Of a stretch of DNA of 64,000 bases, positions 54,881-64,000 are shown in pieces (within the stretch, counting starts at the first letter, position 1; each line of letters begins with the position of its first letter). The stretch spans positions 1 to 64,000 of the forward strand of contig NZ_BMPZ01000009.1 of the NCBI RefSeq assembly GCF_014647855.1, given 5' to 3'. The notes below the pieces were generated by a model that made no database searches, was not told the origin of the DNA, and saw only the letters and a list, made by a program, of their open reading frames with translations. This stretch comes from Shewanella gelidii (GTDB lineage Bacteria; Pseudomonadota; Gammaproteobacteria; Enterobacterales; Shewanellaceae). The position numbers and the translations under genes were made by a program.

Positions 54881-57187
54881 TCAACGCTGTCGCCAGAACA
54901 TTGCCGCAAGGGACGGCAATATAATTATTGCCCCTAGCATATTGACCAAAAACATAAAGGTCAGCAAAATTCCCATGTCCATTTGAAACTTGAGCGCACT
55001 GAAAAACCAAGTACTAACACCTATTGCAAGGGTTAGACCTGTAAATATCACCGCACTTCCTCTTTCCACTAAAGCCTCATAATATGCTTGCTGAACAGGC
55101 ATCCCCGCCGTTAATTTCGATGACATGGTCGATAAAATATAAATACCATAGTCAACGCCAATCCCAACGCCTAAGGCAATAACAGGTAAAGTACTCACAG
55201 CCAAACCGATATCTAGCTCTGTCATCAAAGCCTGCGCGTGAGTTGACACAAAATAAAGCGGCACAATGACAGCGACAGTCGCTTTAATCGAGCGAAAACT
55301 AATTAAACACAATACAAATACTGCGCCATATACATAGAGCATCATCGGCAGCTGCGCTTCGGCAACGGCTTCATTAGTTGCCGCCATCACACCAACAGGC
55401 CCAGAGGCTAATCGGTAGGTCAATTTATCGTTGTCCATAGTTGCAGCAACGGCTTTGACCTTATCAATGACCCGCTCTATTGTCTCAGCTTTATGATCCT
55501 CTAAAAACACATACACTGGCATGACTGAACAATCAGAGTTTAAGAGTCCTGACGAGGTAGGCACCCGACCAACGGCTTGCACTAAACTCGCCGTTGTTCT
55601 GGGAAGTACGTGCCACTTCGGATTTCCTTCGTTGAAGCCGGCATTCACGCGCTTAGCTACAGAGGCCAAACTTGCACTCGACTGCACACCCTCGGTATTT
55701 TTAACCTGCCACTCAAAGTTATCGATTTGTTCAAGCACTTCATGATAAGTACACGCTTCAGGAAACGCCTCGACGATAACTGTCATCACATCCGTGGTAA
55801 TTGAAAAATGATCGGTAATAAAAAAAGTATCTTGATTGTATCGAGAGTCTTGATGTAAAGCCGGCGCCCCCCCCTGCAAATCTCCAATTTTCATTTTATT
55901 GGCTTGGTTTAAACCAAATCCATACAAAACAAGGGTGGCTGCAAGCACTACCAAAGCATATTTGGGTGTAGCAAATAGACTCAGCTTACGCCAAATATTA
56001 TCAACCCTTGCGGCATGTTTCGGATTTGTTTTAGTTTTTTTAAATTCGGTAAATGAAAGTACTAAAGGCAGAAGAATAAGGTTAGTAAGAATAATAACCG
56101 CGACCCCAAGTGACGCCGATATGGCAAGCTCTCGAATAATTCCGATATCGATTGCCAGCAAAGTTAAAAAACCAACGGTATCGGAAAGCAATGCAACACC
56201 ACCGGGAACTAACAAACTACGAAATGCTGATGCCGCTGCTGATTTCGTCGCTTGCCCTTCTAAAACACGCTGACGTACAGCATTGATCATCTGAACACCA
56301 TGGCTCACTCCAATCGCAAAGACTAAAAACGGTACCAGAATCGACATAGGATCAAGGCCAAAACCGACAACCGTCAGCAAGCCTAACTGCCAAATCACCG
56401 CAATGAGGCTGCACATCAATGGCAATACGGTCAAAACTATAGACTTAGAGAAGAAATAAACCATCACAGCAGTCACTAGAATGGCGATTAAGAAAAACAG
56501 CAATACCCCTTTAGCACCATCAGCAACATCACCAGCCATTTTAGCAAAGCCAATGATATGCACTTTCACGGTGTCTTTCTCAAACTTACCACGCAACTCT
56601 TTTTCTAACTGAGCTGCAAACGCTAATGTATCGAGCGGTTCTCCTGTGCTTGGGTCAAAATCCATTAACTGCGCCCGTACCATCGCAGCACTATAATCTT
56701 CAGCAATTAATCGTCCAACAATTCCGGCCTTTTCAATATTATTCTTAACTCTCTGTAAACCTTCGGGGGTTGTTGAAAAATCTGCGGGAATCACAGGCCC
56801 CCCCGCAAAACCATCTTCAACGACCTCGGTGAACCGGGTCGATGGCGAGAACAAAGATTTAACTTGAGAGCGCTCAACGCCAGGAATGAAGAACAATTGA
56901 TCGTGTACACCTTTTAAGGCATCGAAGAACTCTCCATTAAAAATATCACCGTTGGTATCTTCGACTGCGACCATAATACTGTTCGCACCACCAAACTGCT
57001 TTTGGTGCTTGAGATAGGTCTGCATATATTCGTGCTGTAGTGGAATGTTTTTAGTAAAAGCAGCATCCATTTTTAAGTTGCTTGCTTGCATCCCTAAATA
57101 AACTGTCATTAACACAAAGGCAAAAATCACCCGCCCGCGATGACGAAACAGAAACGCTTCAAATCCATTGACCAGTTTTTCTAACAT
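54881..57187 (-). CDS. MMPL/RND-superfamily inner-membrane exporter, 768 aa
   Basis: An integral membrane protein with the duplicated RND arrangement of the MMPL/HpnN type: TM1 at residues 20-34, periplasmic domain 1 (about 40-215), TM2-6 (220-375), TM7 (405-425), periplasmic domain 2 and TM8-12 (615-765). The helix-4 motif is GLDPMSILVPFLVFAIGVSHGVQM and its repeat is VIALGVGIGVDYGIYILSTM. Such proteins move lipids or other hydrophobes outward. It is the last gene of a group with the YCF48-like gene 13 bp upstream and DUF1329 and DUF1302 genes further upstream. No drug-efflux adaptor is present, so it is distinct from the HAE1 pump at 12.8 kb. Confidence 0.85.
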   Translation of the reverse strand: MLEKLVNGFEAFLFRHRGRVIFAFVLMTVYLGMQASNLKMDAAFTKNIPLQHEYMQTYLKHQKQFGGANSIMVAVEDTNGDIFNGEFFDALKGVHDQLFFIPGVERSQVKSLFSPSTRFTEVVEDGFAGGPVIPADFSTTPEGLQRVKNNIEKAGIVGRLIAEDYSAAMVRAQLMDFDPSTGEPLDTLAFAAQLEKELRGKFEKDTVKVHIIGFAKMAGDVADGAKGVLLFFLIAILVTAVMVYFFSKSIVLTVLPLMCSLIAVIWQLGLLTVVGFGLDPMSILVPFLVFAIGVSHGVQMINAVRQRVLEGQATKSAAASAFRSLLVPGGVALLSDTVGFLTLLAIDIGIIRELAISASLGVAVIILTNLILLPLVLSFTEFKKTKTNPKHAARVDNIWRKLSLFATPKYALVVLAATLVLYGFGLNQANKMKIGDLQGGAPALHQDSRYNQDTFFITDHFSITTDVMTVIVEAFPEACTYHEVLEQIDNFEWQVKNTEGVQSSASLASVAKRVNAGFNEGNPKWHVLPRTTASLVQAVGRVPTSSGLLNSDCSVMPVYVFLEDHKAETIERVIDKVKAVAATMDNDKLTYRLASGPVGVMAATNEAVAEAQLPMMLYVYGAVFVLCLISFRSIKATVAVIVPLYFVSTHAQALMTELDIGLAVSTLPVIALGVGIGVDYGIYILSTMSSKLTAGMPVQQAYYEALVERGSAVIFTGLTLAIGVSTWFFSALKFQMDMGILLTFMFLVNMLGAIIILPSLAAMFWRQR

Positions 57188-57200
57188 CTGAGTGGCCCTA

Positions 57201-58214
57201 TTATTGTAATTCTATTGAGGACAGACCTTTCGTGCCTGCTAGCCATATTTGACCTAATGGCCCTTTATTGATCGCGACAATATTCTCGCCTTGCTTCTGT
57301 ACCACAAGCTCTACTGCCTGGCTTGGGGATATTTTGACGACTGCGCCTGCATTTCCCACAAGAAACAGGTTACCTTTCTCTACAATTGCTCCATTTAACG
57401 TGGACTCAATGGGCATTTTTACCGACTGCCAATCATGAAGTGAGGCATTGGTTTTAAAAACATTGCCACGCAGCCCCATCACATATACCTGTTGCGCATA
57501 CTCTATGACATTAAAAATTGAACCTTCGTAGCTGAAACTAGTTTGTTGAAACGTGCGGCCCAAATCATCTGAAAACGCAACTAAACCAAGTTCTCCCACG
57601 AGAAGAAAACGGCCGTCACTAAGCGGATAAAAACGGTTAAAATGAGGCAGTAATGCAGCACGTTCGCTTAGATATAATTCATGGTCCTCGACTTTCAACT
57701 GCTCTAAATATTCAACATCTTCTTCAAATAATAGCTCTTGATGAAATTCTTCATGCCATGTCTCACCGCCATTTTGGGTACGGTAAAACATACCGTATGC
57801 ACCGACAGCGACGCCATGGCTATCATCGAAAAAAAACACATCAAAAAAAGGCTTTTCAAGCTCAAACGACTGTAGCTGCACGGCCCAAGTGAGGCCTCCA
57901 TCTTGGGTATGCAAAATCGTTGCATCGTGGCCTACAGCCCACCCCAAAAGGTCATCGATAAAGTACACCTTAGTTAATTGAGAATGAACTGGGGACTTAA
58001 CTTGTTGCCAGAGCTTTTTCTTGATCAAAATGTGGCCACGTTCACCAACAGCAATAGCGGATTCATTCAGAGATGCGATATCAAGAATTAACGAGGACTG
58101 TGCTAGCGGCTGAATTTGATGGCTTAAGTCAACATTTTCTGCTGACGTTGAAAATGACAAAAAGCTAAAACTAACACAGAAGAGCATTGCGCAATTTAGC
58201 ATGCGTAACGACAT
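57201..58214 (-). CDS. YCF48-like beta-propeller exported protein, 337 aa
   Basis: A signal peptide (MLFCVSFSFLSFSTSAEN) is followed by repeated propeller blades of the YCF48/BNR type: GWAVGHDATILHTQDGGLTWAVQ, GVAVGAYGMFYRTQNGGETW, LLVGELGLVAFSDDLGRTF (G-x-x-G..T.DGG..W). YCF48 assists photosystem II assembly in cyanobacteria; in this non-photosynthetic setting a scaffold or assembly role for its neighbours is a reasonable guess. AGGAAG precedes the ATG. The stop is 13 bp from the MMPL gene, so the two are surely co-expressed. Confidence 0.85.
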   Translation of the reverse strand: MSLRMLNCAMLFCVSFSFLSFSTSAENVDLSHQIQPLAQSSLILDIASLNESAIAVGERGHILIKKKLWQQVKSPVHSQLTKVYFIDDLLGWAVGHDATILHTQDGGLTWAVQLQSFELEKPFFDVFFFDDSHGVAVGAYGMFYRTQNGGETWHEEFHQELLFEEDVEYLEQLKVEDHELYLSERAALLPHFNRFYPLSDGRFLLVGELGLVAFSDDLGRTFQQTSFSYEGSIFNVIEYAQQVYVMGLRGNVFKTNASLHDWQSVKMPIESTLNGAIVEKGNLFLVGNAGAVVKISPSQAVELVVQKQGENIVAINKGPLGQIWLAGTKGLSSIELQ

Positions 58215-58233
58215 ACAATCTTCCTTAAAATAA

Positions 58234-58252
58234 AGGGGCGTCTAGCGCCCCT
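58234..58252 (-). terminator. intra-cluster hairpin between DUF1329 and YCF48-like genes
   Basis: AGGGGCG-CTAGA-CGCCCCT followed on the minus strand by TTATTTT. It is likely a partial terminator or mRNA-processing/stability element that sets the ratio of the first two genes to the last two. Confidence 0.6.
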
Positions 58253-58316
58253 ATGTCACAACTTTCAGTAAATAAACGCCACTTTATCTACTGAATTCTA
58301 CCGATCGACTTTGCAA

Positions 58317-59681
58317 CTATCGGATGCCTTGCCTTCTTAAAGCAGCAGGCGTGAAATTTGCTTCACTGAGCTTAGCGTCAAAGTCATACATACGACTTTG
58401 GTTATCAAGCCCCATCGCAATATACCGACGCGATTGTAAATCGTGGTAAACCTCTAAAGTACTCCAATGTGTCGGCACTTCGTAGTAATTCAAACCATGA
58501 GCTACAGCAACGCGGTACAATTCATCACGATTGTCATACAAATCGACCACAGATGCCTGCCAAGAGTCTTCATCTAAATAAAACATACGCGTTTTATAAA
58601 TATGACGCATGCCATCTTTTAATGTCGCTTTAACCTGCCAAACACGATGCTTCTCCCAACGGACGAGCTCAGGATTAATATGGCCAGGCTTTAAAATATC
58701 ATCATACTCAAGCTTATCTGAATGAAGCTTATAGTCGTTATAGGGAATAAAAATCTCTTTTTTACCCACTAACTCCCAGTTATAACGGTTTGGCGAACCG
58801 TTAAACATATCAAAATCATCCGAAGTTCTTAAGCCATCAGACGCAGTACCCGGTGTATCATAGGCGACGTTTGGTGCCTTACGCACGCGGCGCTGTCCCG
58901 TGTTGTAGGTCCATGCCTGACGTGGCAGTTTTTGCTGGTCCATGGTTTCTTTTACCAAAACCGCTGTCCCGGCCAAACGCGCAGGCTGAGAAACCAATTG
59001 TTTAAAATAAAATAGCGTGTTACTGCTCTTAAGATCGTCTAGCTTCGCTTCTGGTCGAGAATATTGAAAACGGATCTCTTCTTTCGTCTCAACCATGGTG
59101 TAGCTACCACCGGCAGTCGGTGCAGCCTGACTACGTGCCGTTTTAATATCAACACCACGGAAACGCAATACGTGATTCCATATTGCTTCTAGTCCGTTAG
59201 CGGGAATAGGAAAAGGAACACCAATCGATGCGCCCTGAACTCCGTTGCCGCCAGAAACCAATTCAGCCTTTGCTGCATTCGCTTTTGTCGCCTGATAAAC
59301 AAAATCCGGTAATGATGCTGAGCGTCGAGTTTTATATACATTCATTTTAAATGTATCAGGATATAGCTCGAGCAGCTTTTTTTGGCCTTCAGTCAAAAAC
59401 GCCTGATACTGCGCCTTATTAGCATTAGTAATCGTAAATTCAATGGGGTCAGCACTAAATGGATCTGGATGATGCATTCCTTTACTGTAACCTGGAATGG
59501 GTTCCGTAATGCCACCATTCCACTCAGGAATTGAGCCATCCGCATTGGCAGCCTTAACAGCACCATTCGGCGTTAAATCTGCACCAAGACGAGCCACTTC
59601 GCTCTCTGAAACTTTAGCAAGTGCCGTTGACGAGGTAAGTGCCATCGCAATTGCTGCAGACAATATCGTTAGCTTTTTCAT
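58317..59681 (-). CDS. DUF1329 periplasmic/outer-membrane protein, 454 aa
   Basis: A cleavable signal peptide (LSAAIAMALTSSTALA) is followed by the DUF1329 hallmark region ARLGADLTPNGAVKAANADGSIPEWNGGI, near residue 30, and conserved tracts such as NTGQRRVRKAPNVAYDTPG and YDNRDELYRVAVAHGLNYYEVP. There is no lipobox. DUF1329 proteins are routinely encoded beside DUF1302 barrels; their fold has been compared with the LolA/LolB lipid-carrier group, which would suit a hydrophobe shuttle, but that is not proven. It starts 11 bp after the DUF1302 gene. Confidence 0.88.
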   Translation of the reverse strand: MKKLTILSAAIAMALTSSTALAKVSESEVARLGADLTPNGAVKAANADGSIPEWNGGITEPIPGYSKGMHHPDPFSADPIEFTITNANKAQYQAFLTEGQKKLLELYPDTFKMNVYKTRRSASLPDFVYQATKANAAKAELVSGGNGVQGASIGVPFPIPANGLEAIWNHVLRFRGVDIKTARSQAAPTAGGSYTMVETKEEIRFQYSRPEAKLDDLKSSNTLFYFKQLVSQPARLAGTAVLVKETMDQQKLPRQAWTYNTGQRRVRKAPNVAYDTPGTASDGLRTSDDFDMFNGSPNRYNWELVGKKEIFIPYNDYKLHSDKLEYDDILKPGHINPELVRWEKHRVWQVKATLKDGMRHIYKTRMFYLDEDSWQASVVDLYDNRDELYRVAVAHGLNYYEVPTHWSTLEVYHDLQSRRYIAMGLDNQSRMYDFDAKLSEANFTPAALRRQGIR

Positions 59682-59692
59682 TATTATTGCCC

Positions 59693-61732
59693 TTAGATAG
59701 AATACTTAATATTGAATGAGACATAATCTCGATCGGCCATCGCGTTCGTTGTCCCCACGCCACCAAAGAAAGTGTTGTAAGAAACGTCTGCACCCCAACG
59801 GCTTTGGTAATCAAAACTTAACCCCATAGCTACAGATTTACGGCCTTCGGTAAACAAGAACATTGGATCTGGCGTAATACCGTCAACATCATGGGAAAAA
59901 ATTACTCTTGGAGACATATTCACGCCCCAAAAAACATCGTTATAATCAGCTTTCGCAACTAAACGATAACCCCACGCGGAATCCGTTGGAAATGGATTGG
60001 TCTCTGGGCCATTATGCAAGGCTTGAATAATACCTGGCATATCTGGGTTTCCTCCAGAACGTGCAGTGCCGGGGCCATTCAACCTAAGCTCATCAAAGCC
60101 GGGCATATCATGAATCCAAACACCGCCAATTTCTGCGAGCATAACCAAATTATCTGTGCCGAAAGTTGGACCAAATAAGTGGGTGAAGGTAACCTGAGCT
60201 TGGGTCGTATCCAGACGGATAAACCCTTCTGCATACGCACCGGGATCAAGCACTTCCATCTGAGAAATACCATCTAGATCCGGTCTTAAGCCTGCATTTG
60301 CTAACTGTTGCGGCATCGCCGCAAATAAAAGTTCAACATCATCAATTTGCAGCGGCTCATCTTGTCGATGAGAAATTTCACCGGCCACTGACGTATCACC
60401 AATCAAAGTGTTGAAACTAAATCCATATAGCTTGATATCTTCAGGGTAAGCAATTTGCGCCTTTGAAAAACTTCCCAAGCTCAAAAGTAATTCGCGATCA
60501 ATACTGCCAGCATTAGCACCAATAGTCGCCAAATCAGCAACCAAGGTTTCAGTCCTAAAATCGGCGGTATAACCACTAATTAAAGGACGGCGGCTATGAT
60601 AATTCATATAGTAGAGACCAAACTCAGTCTCATTTAACTCAGGAGAATAATAGCTTAATTTTACGCCATATTGACCCGAGTCTGATGGTTCCGCTTCGTC
60701 ATCAACAAGGGTTAACTTGGTTGGGTATGCAAGACTAGCTTGCACTAATTGCTCCATTGGAATTTGACCACTGCGTACCATTGCGGCGAGCGTTTCATAC
60801 TCTGAGATAAGGAAATCCAAATTCATATCTGGATTAGCATTAAACCCAAGCTGCGCATTCTGGTTGTAACCACCAAAACCTGCAAAATCATTGGTCGCAA
60901 AAATAGAACCCGGCGTAGGAACCCAAATCGGCTCCCAGTCATACTGATAAAAAGCTTCAACAGACAAGTTATCGGTCACACCAAGGGATGCCCAAACCAT
61001 GCCTTGCGGTCTAAATGCTTCTTTCAGTTCTGCGCCTGGCGCATTGAGAATATTCAGATCTACAGGGTTAATGACACCAATACCATGCGGAATCAATGTG
61101 CTCTCACCCCATGATACGACTTGATTACCAACGCGAATCGTCAGTGGATTTGCGCCATCATTAAAGTCGAAGTTACCGTAGATAAATGCATCCAATAATC
61201 GCACGTCTTTACATTGAACTTCACTCGCCCTTTTATCATCACAAGGATCGAATGAACCACCGGTCACAGGATCGGTAAAATCATAATTGCCGTCATTCAG
61301 CTTACGATCATAGAAGTACATTCCACGAGCGAAAATACCAAAGTTCTTATATTGCAGTGATAACTCGTGAAGTCCTTTTACGATTTCAGATGTCGTGTCG
61401 CCTTTAGAATAAAGTAGGTTACTGAGGTCTCCATTGCTAGAGTATGAACCGGGTTGTGCCCAGATCTCACTAGATGGATAGATGGTGTTGCTGAAAGCAC
61501 TGTAACCAGACCAGTCAAATCGAGGATGATTTACCTTACCAATTTGATTGTTCCAATCTCGACCTTCAACTCGCCAGCTGGCTCCAGCAGTCCAGGTCGA
61601 GTCAAATGACCCAGTGACTTCGCCCCAGTCTATAGATACCGCATTTACACTAGGTGCGATACCTAGACTTAGCGCCGACGCCACCCCCAAAGCAAGAGTC
61701 GACTTGTTAAATACTCGTTTAACAATATTCAT
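59693..61732 (-). CDS. DUF1302 outer-membrane beta-barrel protein, 679 aa
   Basis: A signal peptide (residues about 1-32, cleavage near VNA) is followed by a barrel-like sequence with aromatic-rich alternating strands and the terminal strand DRDYVSFNIKYSI ending in a hydrophobic residue, as BAM substrates do. Family segments GEVTGSFDSTWTAGASWRVEGRD and RVGNQVVSWGESTLIPHGI are clear. The GGAGAGA ribosome binding site precedes the ATG. It is the first gene of the four-gene cluster, with a palindrome 72 bp upstream. Transport of fatty acids or other hydrophobes is inferred, not shown. Confidence 0.88.
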   Translation of the reverse strand: MNIVKRVFNKSTLALGVASALSLGIAPSVNAVSIDWGEVTGSFDSTWTAGASWRVEGRDWNNQIGKVNHPRFDWSGYSAFSNTIYPSSEIWAQPGSYSSNGDLSNLLYSKGDTTSEIVKGLHELSLQYKNFGIFARGMYFYDRKLNDGNYDFTDPVTGGSFDPCDDKRASEVQCKDVRLLDAFIYGNFDFNDGANPLTIRVGNQVVSWGESTLIPHGIGVINPVDLNILNAPGAELKEAFRPQGMVWASLGVTDNLSVEAFYQYDWEPIWVPTPGSIFATNDFAGFGGYNQNAQLGFNANPDMNLDFLISEYETLAAMVRSGQIPMEQLVQASLAYPTKLTLVDDEAEPSDSGQYGVKLSYYSPELNETEFGLYYMNYHSRRPLISGYTADFRTETLVADLATIGANAGSIDRELLLSLGSFSKAQIAYPEDIKLYGFSFNTLIGDTSVAGEISHRQDEPLQIDDVELLFAAMPQQLANAGLRPDLDGISQMEVLDPGAYAEGFIRLDTTQAQVTFTHLFGPTFGTDNLVMLAEIGGVWIHDMPGFDELRLNGPGTARSGGNPDMPGIIQALHNGPETNPFPTDSAWGYRLVAKADYNDVFWGVNMSPRVIFSHDVDGITPDPMFLFTEGRKSVAMGLSFDYQSRWGADVSYNTFFGGVGTTNAMADRDYVSFNIKYSI

Positions 61733-61803
61733 TCTTTTGTCTCTCCGTAACCTGCTAGATTCATTGTTATAGGAATTGCAGCCAACATCTTGTTAGCCTA
61801 CAG

Positions 61804-61819
61804 GTAACACCATTGTTAC
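61804..61819 (-). promoter_or_regulatory. palindromic operator candidate upstream of the DUF1302 cluster
   Basis: GTAACACCATTGTTAC is a perfect 6-4-6 inverted repeat, 72-87 bp before the DUF1302 ATG. A weak promoter-like pair (TTGCCG, 17 nt, TAACAA) on the minus strand overlaps it. The half-site layout would suit a TetR-type regulator, but none is in the window. Confidence 0.4.
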
Positions 61820-62047
61820 AGCAATTTATTGCCATCGGCAATACTCGAAAGGATAAAATTTTCTAGAGAATTGAATGTGTAACGTTAAATTAAAGAGGTA
61901 AAAATGAGACAAAATTTGAATTTATGTATCAGAAGTGCAGAAAGCAAAATTGTGACGAAGTTAACACCTTTTAAATTAACAAGTTAGACCGAGATCTGTG
62001 AACAAAATAGCACCGTATTAAACAGGCGTTTGTTTTAAGTATTTACT

Positions 62048-62263
62048 CTAAACTTTTTCAAGTTTAACAAAATTTCCTTGGTCATCTAACTGTAAACAAA
62101 ACCGACCAGCTACGCCTTGATTCGTTAAAAACGAACGAAAGTGCCGCCCATTAATCCAAATCCGCCTTCCCGCATCATCAAATACTTCAATTCTTTCTGC
62201 GCGACCTTGATAATACGGGAGATATTTTGCAACTGACATATTCATACTAAAATACAAATTCAC
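62048..62263 (-). CDS. DUF2835 small PilZ-like protein, 71 aa
   Basis: A short soluble protein with YFSMNMSVAKYLPYYQGRAERIEV, then RIWINGRHFRSFLTNQGVAGRFCLQLDDQGNF split across residues 33-66. This is the DUF2835 pattern, regularly found beside pepN in Alteromonadales and Pseudomonas. It lies 78 bp downstream of pepN on the same strand. Function is unknown. Confidence 0.85.
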   Translation of the reverse strand: MNLYFSMNMSVAKYLPYYQGRAERIEVFDDAGRRIWINGRHFRSFLTNQGVAGRFCLQLDDQGNFVKLEKV

Positions 62264-62341
62264 AACAAAAAAACTCTCTTCCTAGTGTCCGTAAGACAGA
62301 TTTAAACTGCAGAGTCCATATTAAACCCTGCAGCGGTCAGA

Positions 62342-64000
62342 CTAAAGTAACGCTTTTGATACCTTTTCGTATAAATCCTTAGACAAGTCGGGTAGCGTCA
62401 ACAACTCCTTCAAACACTTCTTGATTTGCTGTTTGCGGCAATCATCGAATTTCTGATACTGAATCAGTGGTGTGACAAGCCTTGAAGCGATTTGTGGATT
62501 TGTCCCATTCAATTTTTTCAAAATATCCGTAAGGTAGCGGTATCCACTGCCATCTTTAGCATGGAATCGATAGAGGTTTTGAGCAACAAACCCACCGACA
62601 AGCGACCGAACCCGGTTTGGATTAGTGAAACTAAATGCTGCATGTTCTTCTAATGCGGCAAGTCTATCGATAATATCTTCTCGGTTTTGCCCCCCTTGAA
62701 GCATAAGCCACTTATCCATGACTAAAGGCGTGTCTATCCACTTTCGCTCAAACGCAGCCATCAACTCGTCCCGTAAAACTAACCCACTATTGTTTACAGC
62801 AGAAAGCACCGCCAACGTATCAGTCATATTATCGGCCTGTTCAAACTGAGTCTTCGCGATGGAATCATGTTGTTCAGAAACTTTCAATAGCATCATCAAA
62901 CAGCGACTTTTAAGGGCTCGAGCCCCAACACTATCAATATGGTGAAGCTGACGATATTTAACTAACAGCTCATCTTCACATTGTGCCGCGAGTTCTTCTT
63001 CTACAAACTCTCGGGCTATTTCAAGCGCGTCAAGATCAATTGAGTCCACTTGCTCAATTAAAGAAGCTGCACTTGGTAAGGTAAAGATTTCCGCGACAAG
63101 CGCGCTGTCCAATTGCGGATCAAGCAGAACGCCACGATATCCATCAACAATTTGTGGAGCGAGCACCATTGCGCTGCCAGATTGAATACGCGTGATATTT
63201 AGCCAAATCGCCTGACTGATTAACTGTACAGATGCTTCCCAACGCGCAACTTCACTACTGGCAAAACGCATTAGGTTTACCAATTGTTCGTCACTAAATT
63301 CATATTGCAATCTAATTGGTGCCGAGAAGTTTTGAAACAATGAAGGTGTCGGCTTGTACGTTAGGCCATCGAACACGAACCTTTGACTTTCTTGCGTAAT
63401 ATCCAGCACCTGATTGACCAAACTTTGACCATCAGAACCGAGTAGTTCTAGATCAAAAGGAATATGCATCGCTTGCTTATTGGTTTGACCCGGCGTGTCA
63501 GGGAGAGTTTGACTCACCGTTAACGTATATTGCTTCTTCTGAGGATCGAAATGGTCATCAATCGATACCACAGGCGTACCCGCTTGGCTGTACCACAACT
63601 TAAATTGAGTCAGGTCTAAATCACTTGCATCTTGCATTGCATTGACAAAATCATCACAGGTGACCGCTTGACCATCATGGCGTTCAAAATAGAGCCTCAT
63701 ACCTGCTTGAAAGTTATCTTCACCAAGCAAGGTGTGCATCATACGTATAACTTCTGCACCTTTGTTATACACGGTCACCGTATAAAAATTATTCATTTCA
63801 ATGACTGACTCTGGACGTATCGGATGCGCCATTGGGCCAGAATCTTCGGCAAACTGCTGGTTTTTCATGACTCGTATGGCACTAATTCGATTAACTGCTC
63901 GCGAACCGAGGTCAGAGCTAAATTCTTGATCTCTGAAAACAGTTAAACCTTCCTTCAAACTTAACTGAAACCAATCTCGGCATGTGACTCGGTTACCAGT
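62342..64000 (-). CDS. pepN: aminopeptidase N PepN, C-terminal part (gene runs off the right edge)
   Basis: This is an M1-family zinc aminopeptidase, partial. The frame is open to base 64000 and begins TGNRVTCRDWFQLSLKEGL, which in E. coli PepN lies directly after the zinc-binding HEYFHNW motif; that motif is therefore just outside the window. The proton-donor Tyr region is in NNFYTVTVYNKGAEVIRMMH. The Ig-like domain and the helical C-terminal domain (DUF3458, to the stop at 62342) are present. It degrades cytosolic peptides. No start can be given here. Confidence 0.95.
   Translation of the reverse strand, partial: TGNRVTCRDWFQLSLKEGLTVFRDQEFSSDLGSRAVNRISAIRVMKNQQFAEDSGPMAHPIRPESVIEMNNFYTVTVYNKGAEVIRMMHTLLGEDNFQAGMRLYFERHDGQAVTCDDFVNAMQDASDLDLTQFKLWYSQAGTPVVSIDDHFDPQKKQYTLTVSQTLPDTPGQTNKQAMHIPFDLELLGSDGQSLVNQVLDITQESQRFVFDGLTYKPTPSLFQNFSAPIRLQYEFSDEQLVNLMRFASSEVARWEASVQLISQAIWLNITRIQSGSAMVLAPQIVDGYRGVLLDPQLDSALVAEIFTLPSAASLIEQVDSIDLDALEIAREFVEEELAAQCEDELLVKYRQLHHIDSVGARALKSRCLMMLLKVSEQHDSIAKTQFEQADNMTDTLAVLSAVNNSGLVLRDELMAAFERKWIDTPLVMDKWLMLQGGQNREDIIDRLAALEEHAAFSFTNPNRVRSLVGGFVAQNLYRFHAKDGSGYRYLTDILKKLNGTNPQIASRLVTPLIQYQKFDDCRKQQIKKCLKELLTLPDLSKDLYEKVSKALL

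Noticed and set aside
61839..61853. Sigma-54-like TGGC...TTGC element upstream of the DUF1302 gene
   Set aside because: The spacing between the GG and GC elements is 11 instead of 12, and no sigma-54 activator is near.

Overview
The window is a gammaproteobacterial chromosome segment. Gene content and local order point to the marine Alteromonadales (Shewanella, Colwellia, Thalassotalea or Psychrosphaera-like); a genus cannot be fixed from sequence alone. The markers are rmf-fabA-lonH, rlmKL-uup, zapC-pyrD, a 1614-residue NAD-glutamate dehydrogenase, GcvR-Bcp-DapA-BamC, BepA-YfgD-Hda-UraA, SeqA-Pgm/YbfF-YbfE-FldA and EarP/EF-P. Nearly all of it is core housekeeping sequence with short intergenic gaps, clear terminators and Escherichia-like micro-synteny in blocks.

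Region 1 (1-2545) is the accessory part. It is the attI-proximal end of a chromosomal integron: two gene cassettes read leftward (202-727 and 728-1203), each with an attC whose R'' core is the exact complement of the cassette's own 5' boundary. A good Pc-type promoter and a LexA-overlapped intI promoter lie to their right. The integron integrase is reduced to its first 28 or so codons. It abuts tail-to-tail a truncated tyrosine recombinase sitting behind tRNA-Ser(UGA), so the integron looks stranded by one deletion.

Region 2 (2.7-12.4 kb): lonH and fabA, the hibernation factor gene rmf (58 codons), a DUF3466 surface-type protein, then an overlapping rlmKL-glutaredoxin-uup operon, then four tandem initiator tRNA genes behind one strong promoter.

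Region 3 (12.8-27.8 kb): an RND efflux pump pair; dapA-bamC; gcvR-bcp; a PerM-like permease; a TusA-like protein; bepA-yfgD-DUF2069; hda; a DUF2066 protein; uraA.

Region 4 (27.9-47.3 kb): the branched-chain 2-oxoacid dehydrogenase operon bkdA1-bkdA2-bkdB with a 14-bp palindrome upstream, astE, msrA, seqA-pgm, ybfF-DUF2788-ybfE-fldA, earP-efp (Arg32-type EF-P with its rhamnosyltransferase), an NhaC antiporter, alaA, yfbR-dGTPase-like, and a POT-type transporter.

Region 5 (47.9-64 kb): zapC, pyrD, NAD-GDH, then a four-gene envelope cluster (DUF1302 barrel, DUF1329, YCF48-like propeller, MMPL/RND permease) that looks like an uncharacterised trans-envelope lipid or hydrophobe route, then DUF2835 and the 3' part of pepN, which runs off the right edge.
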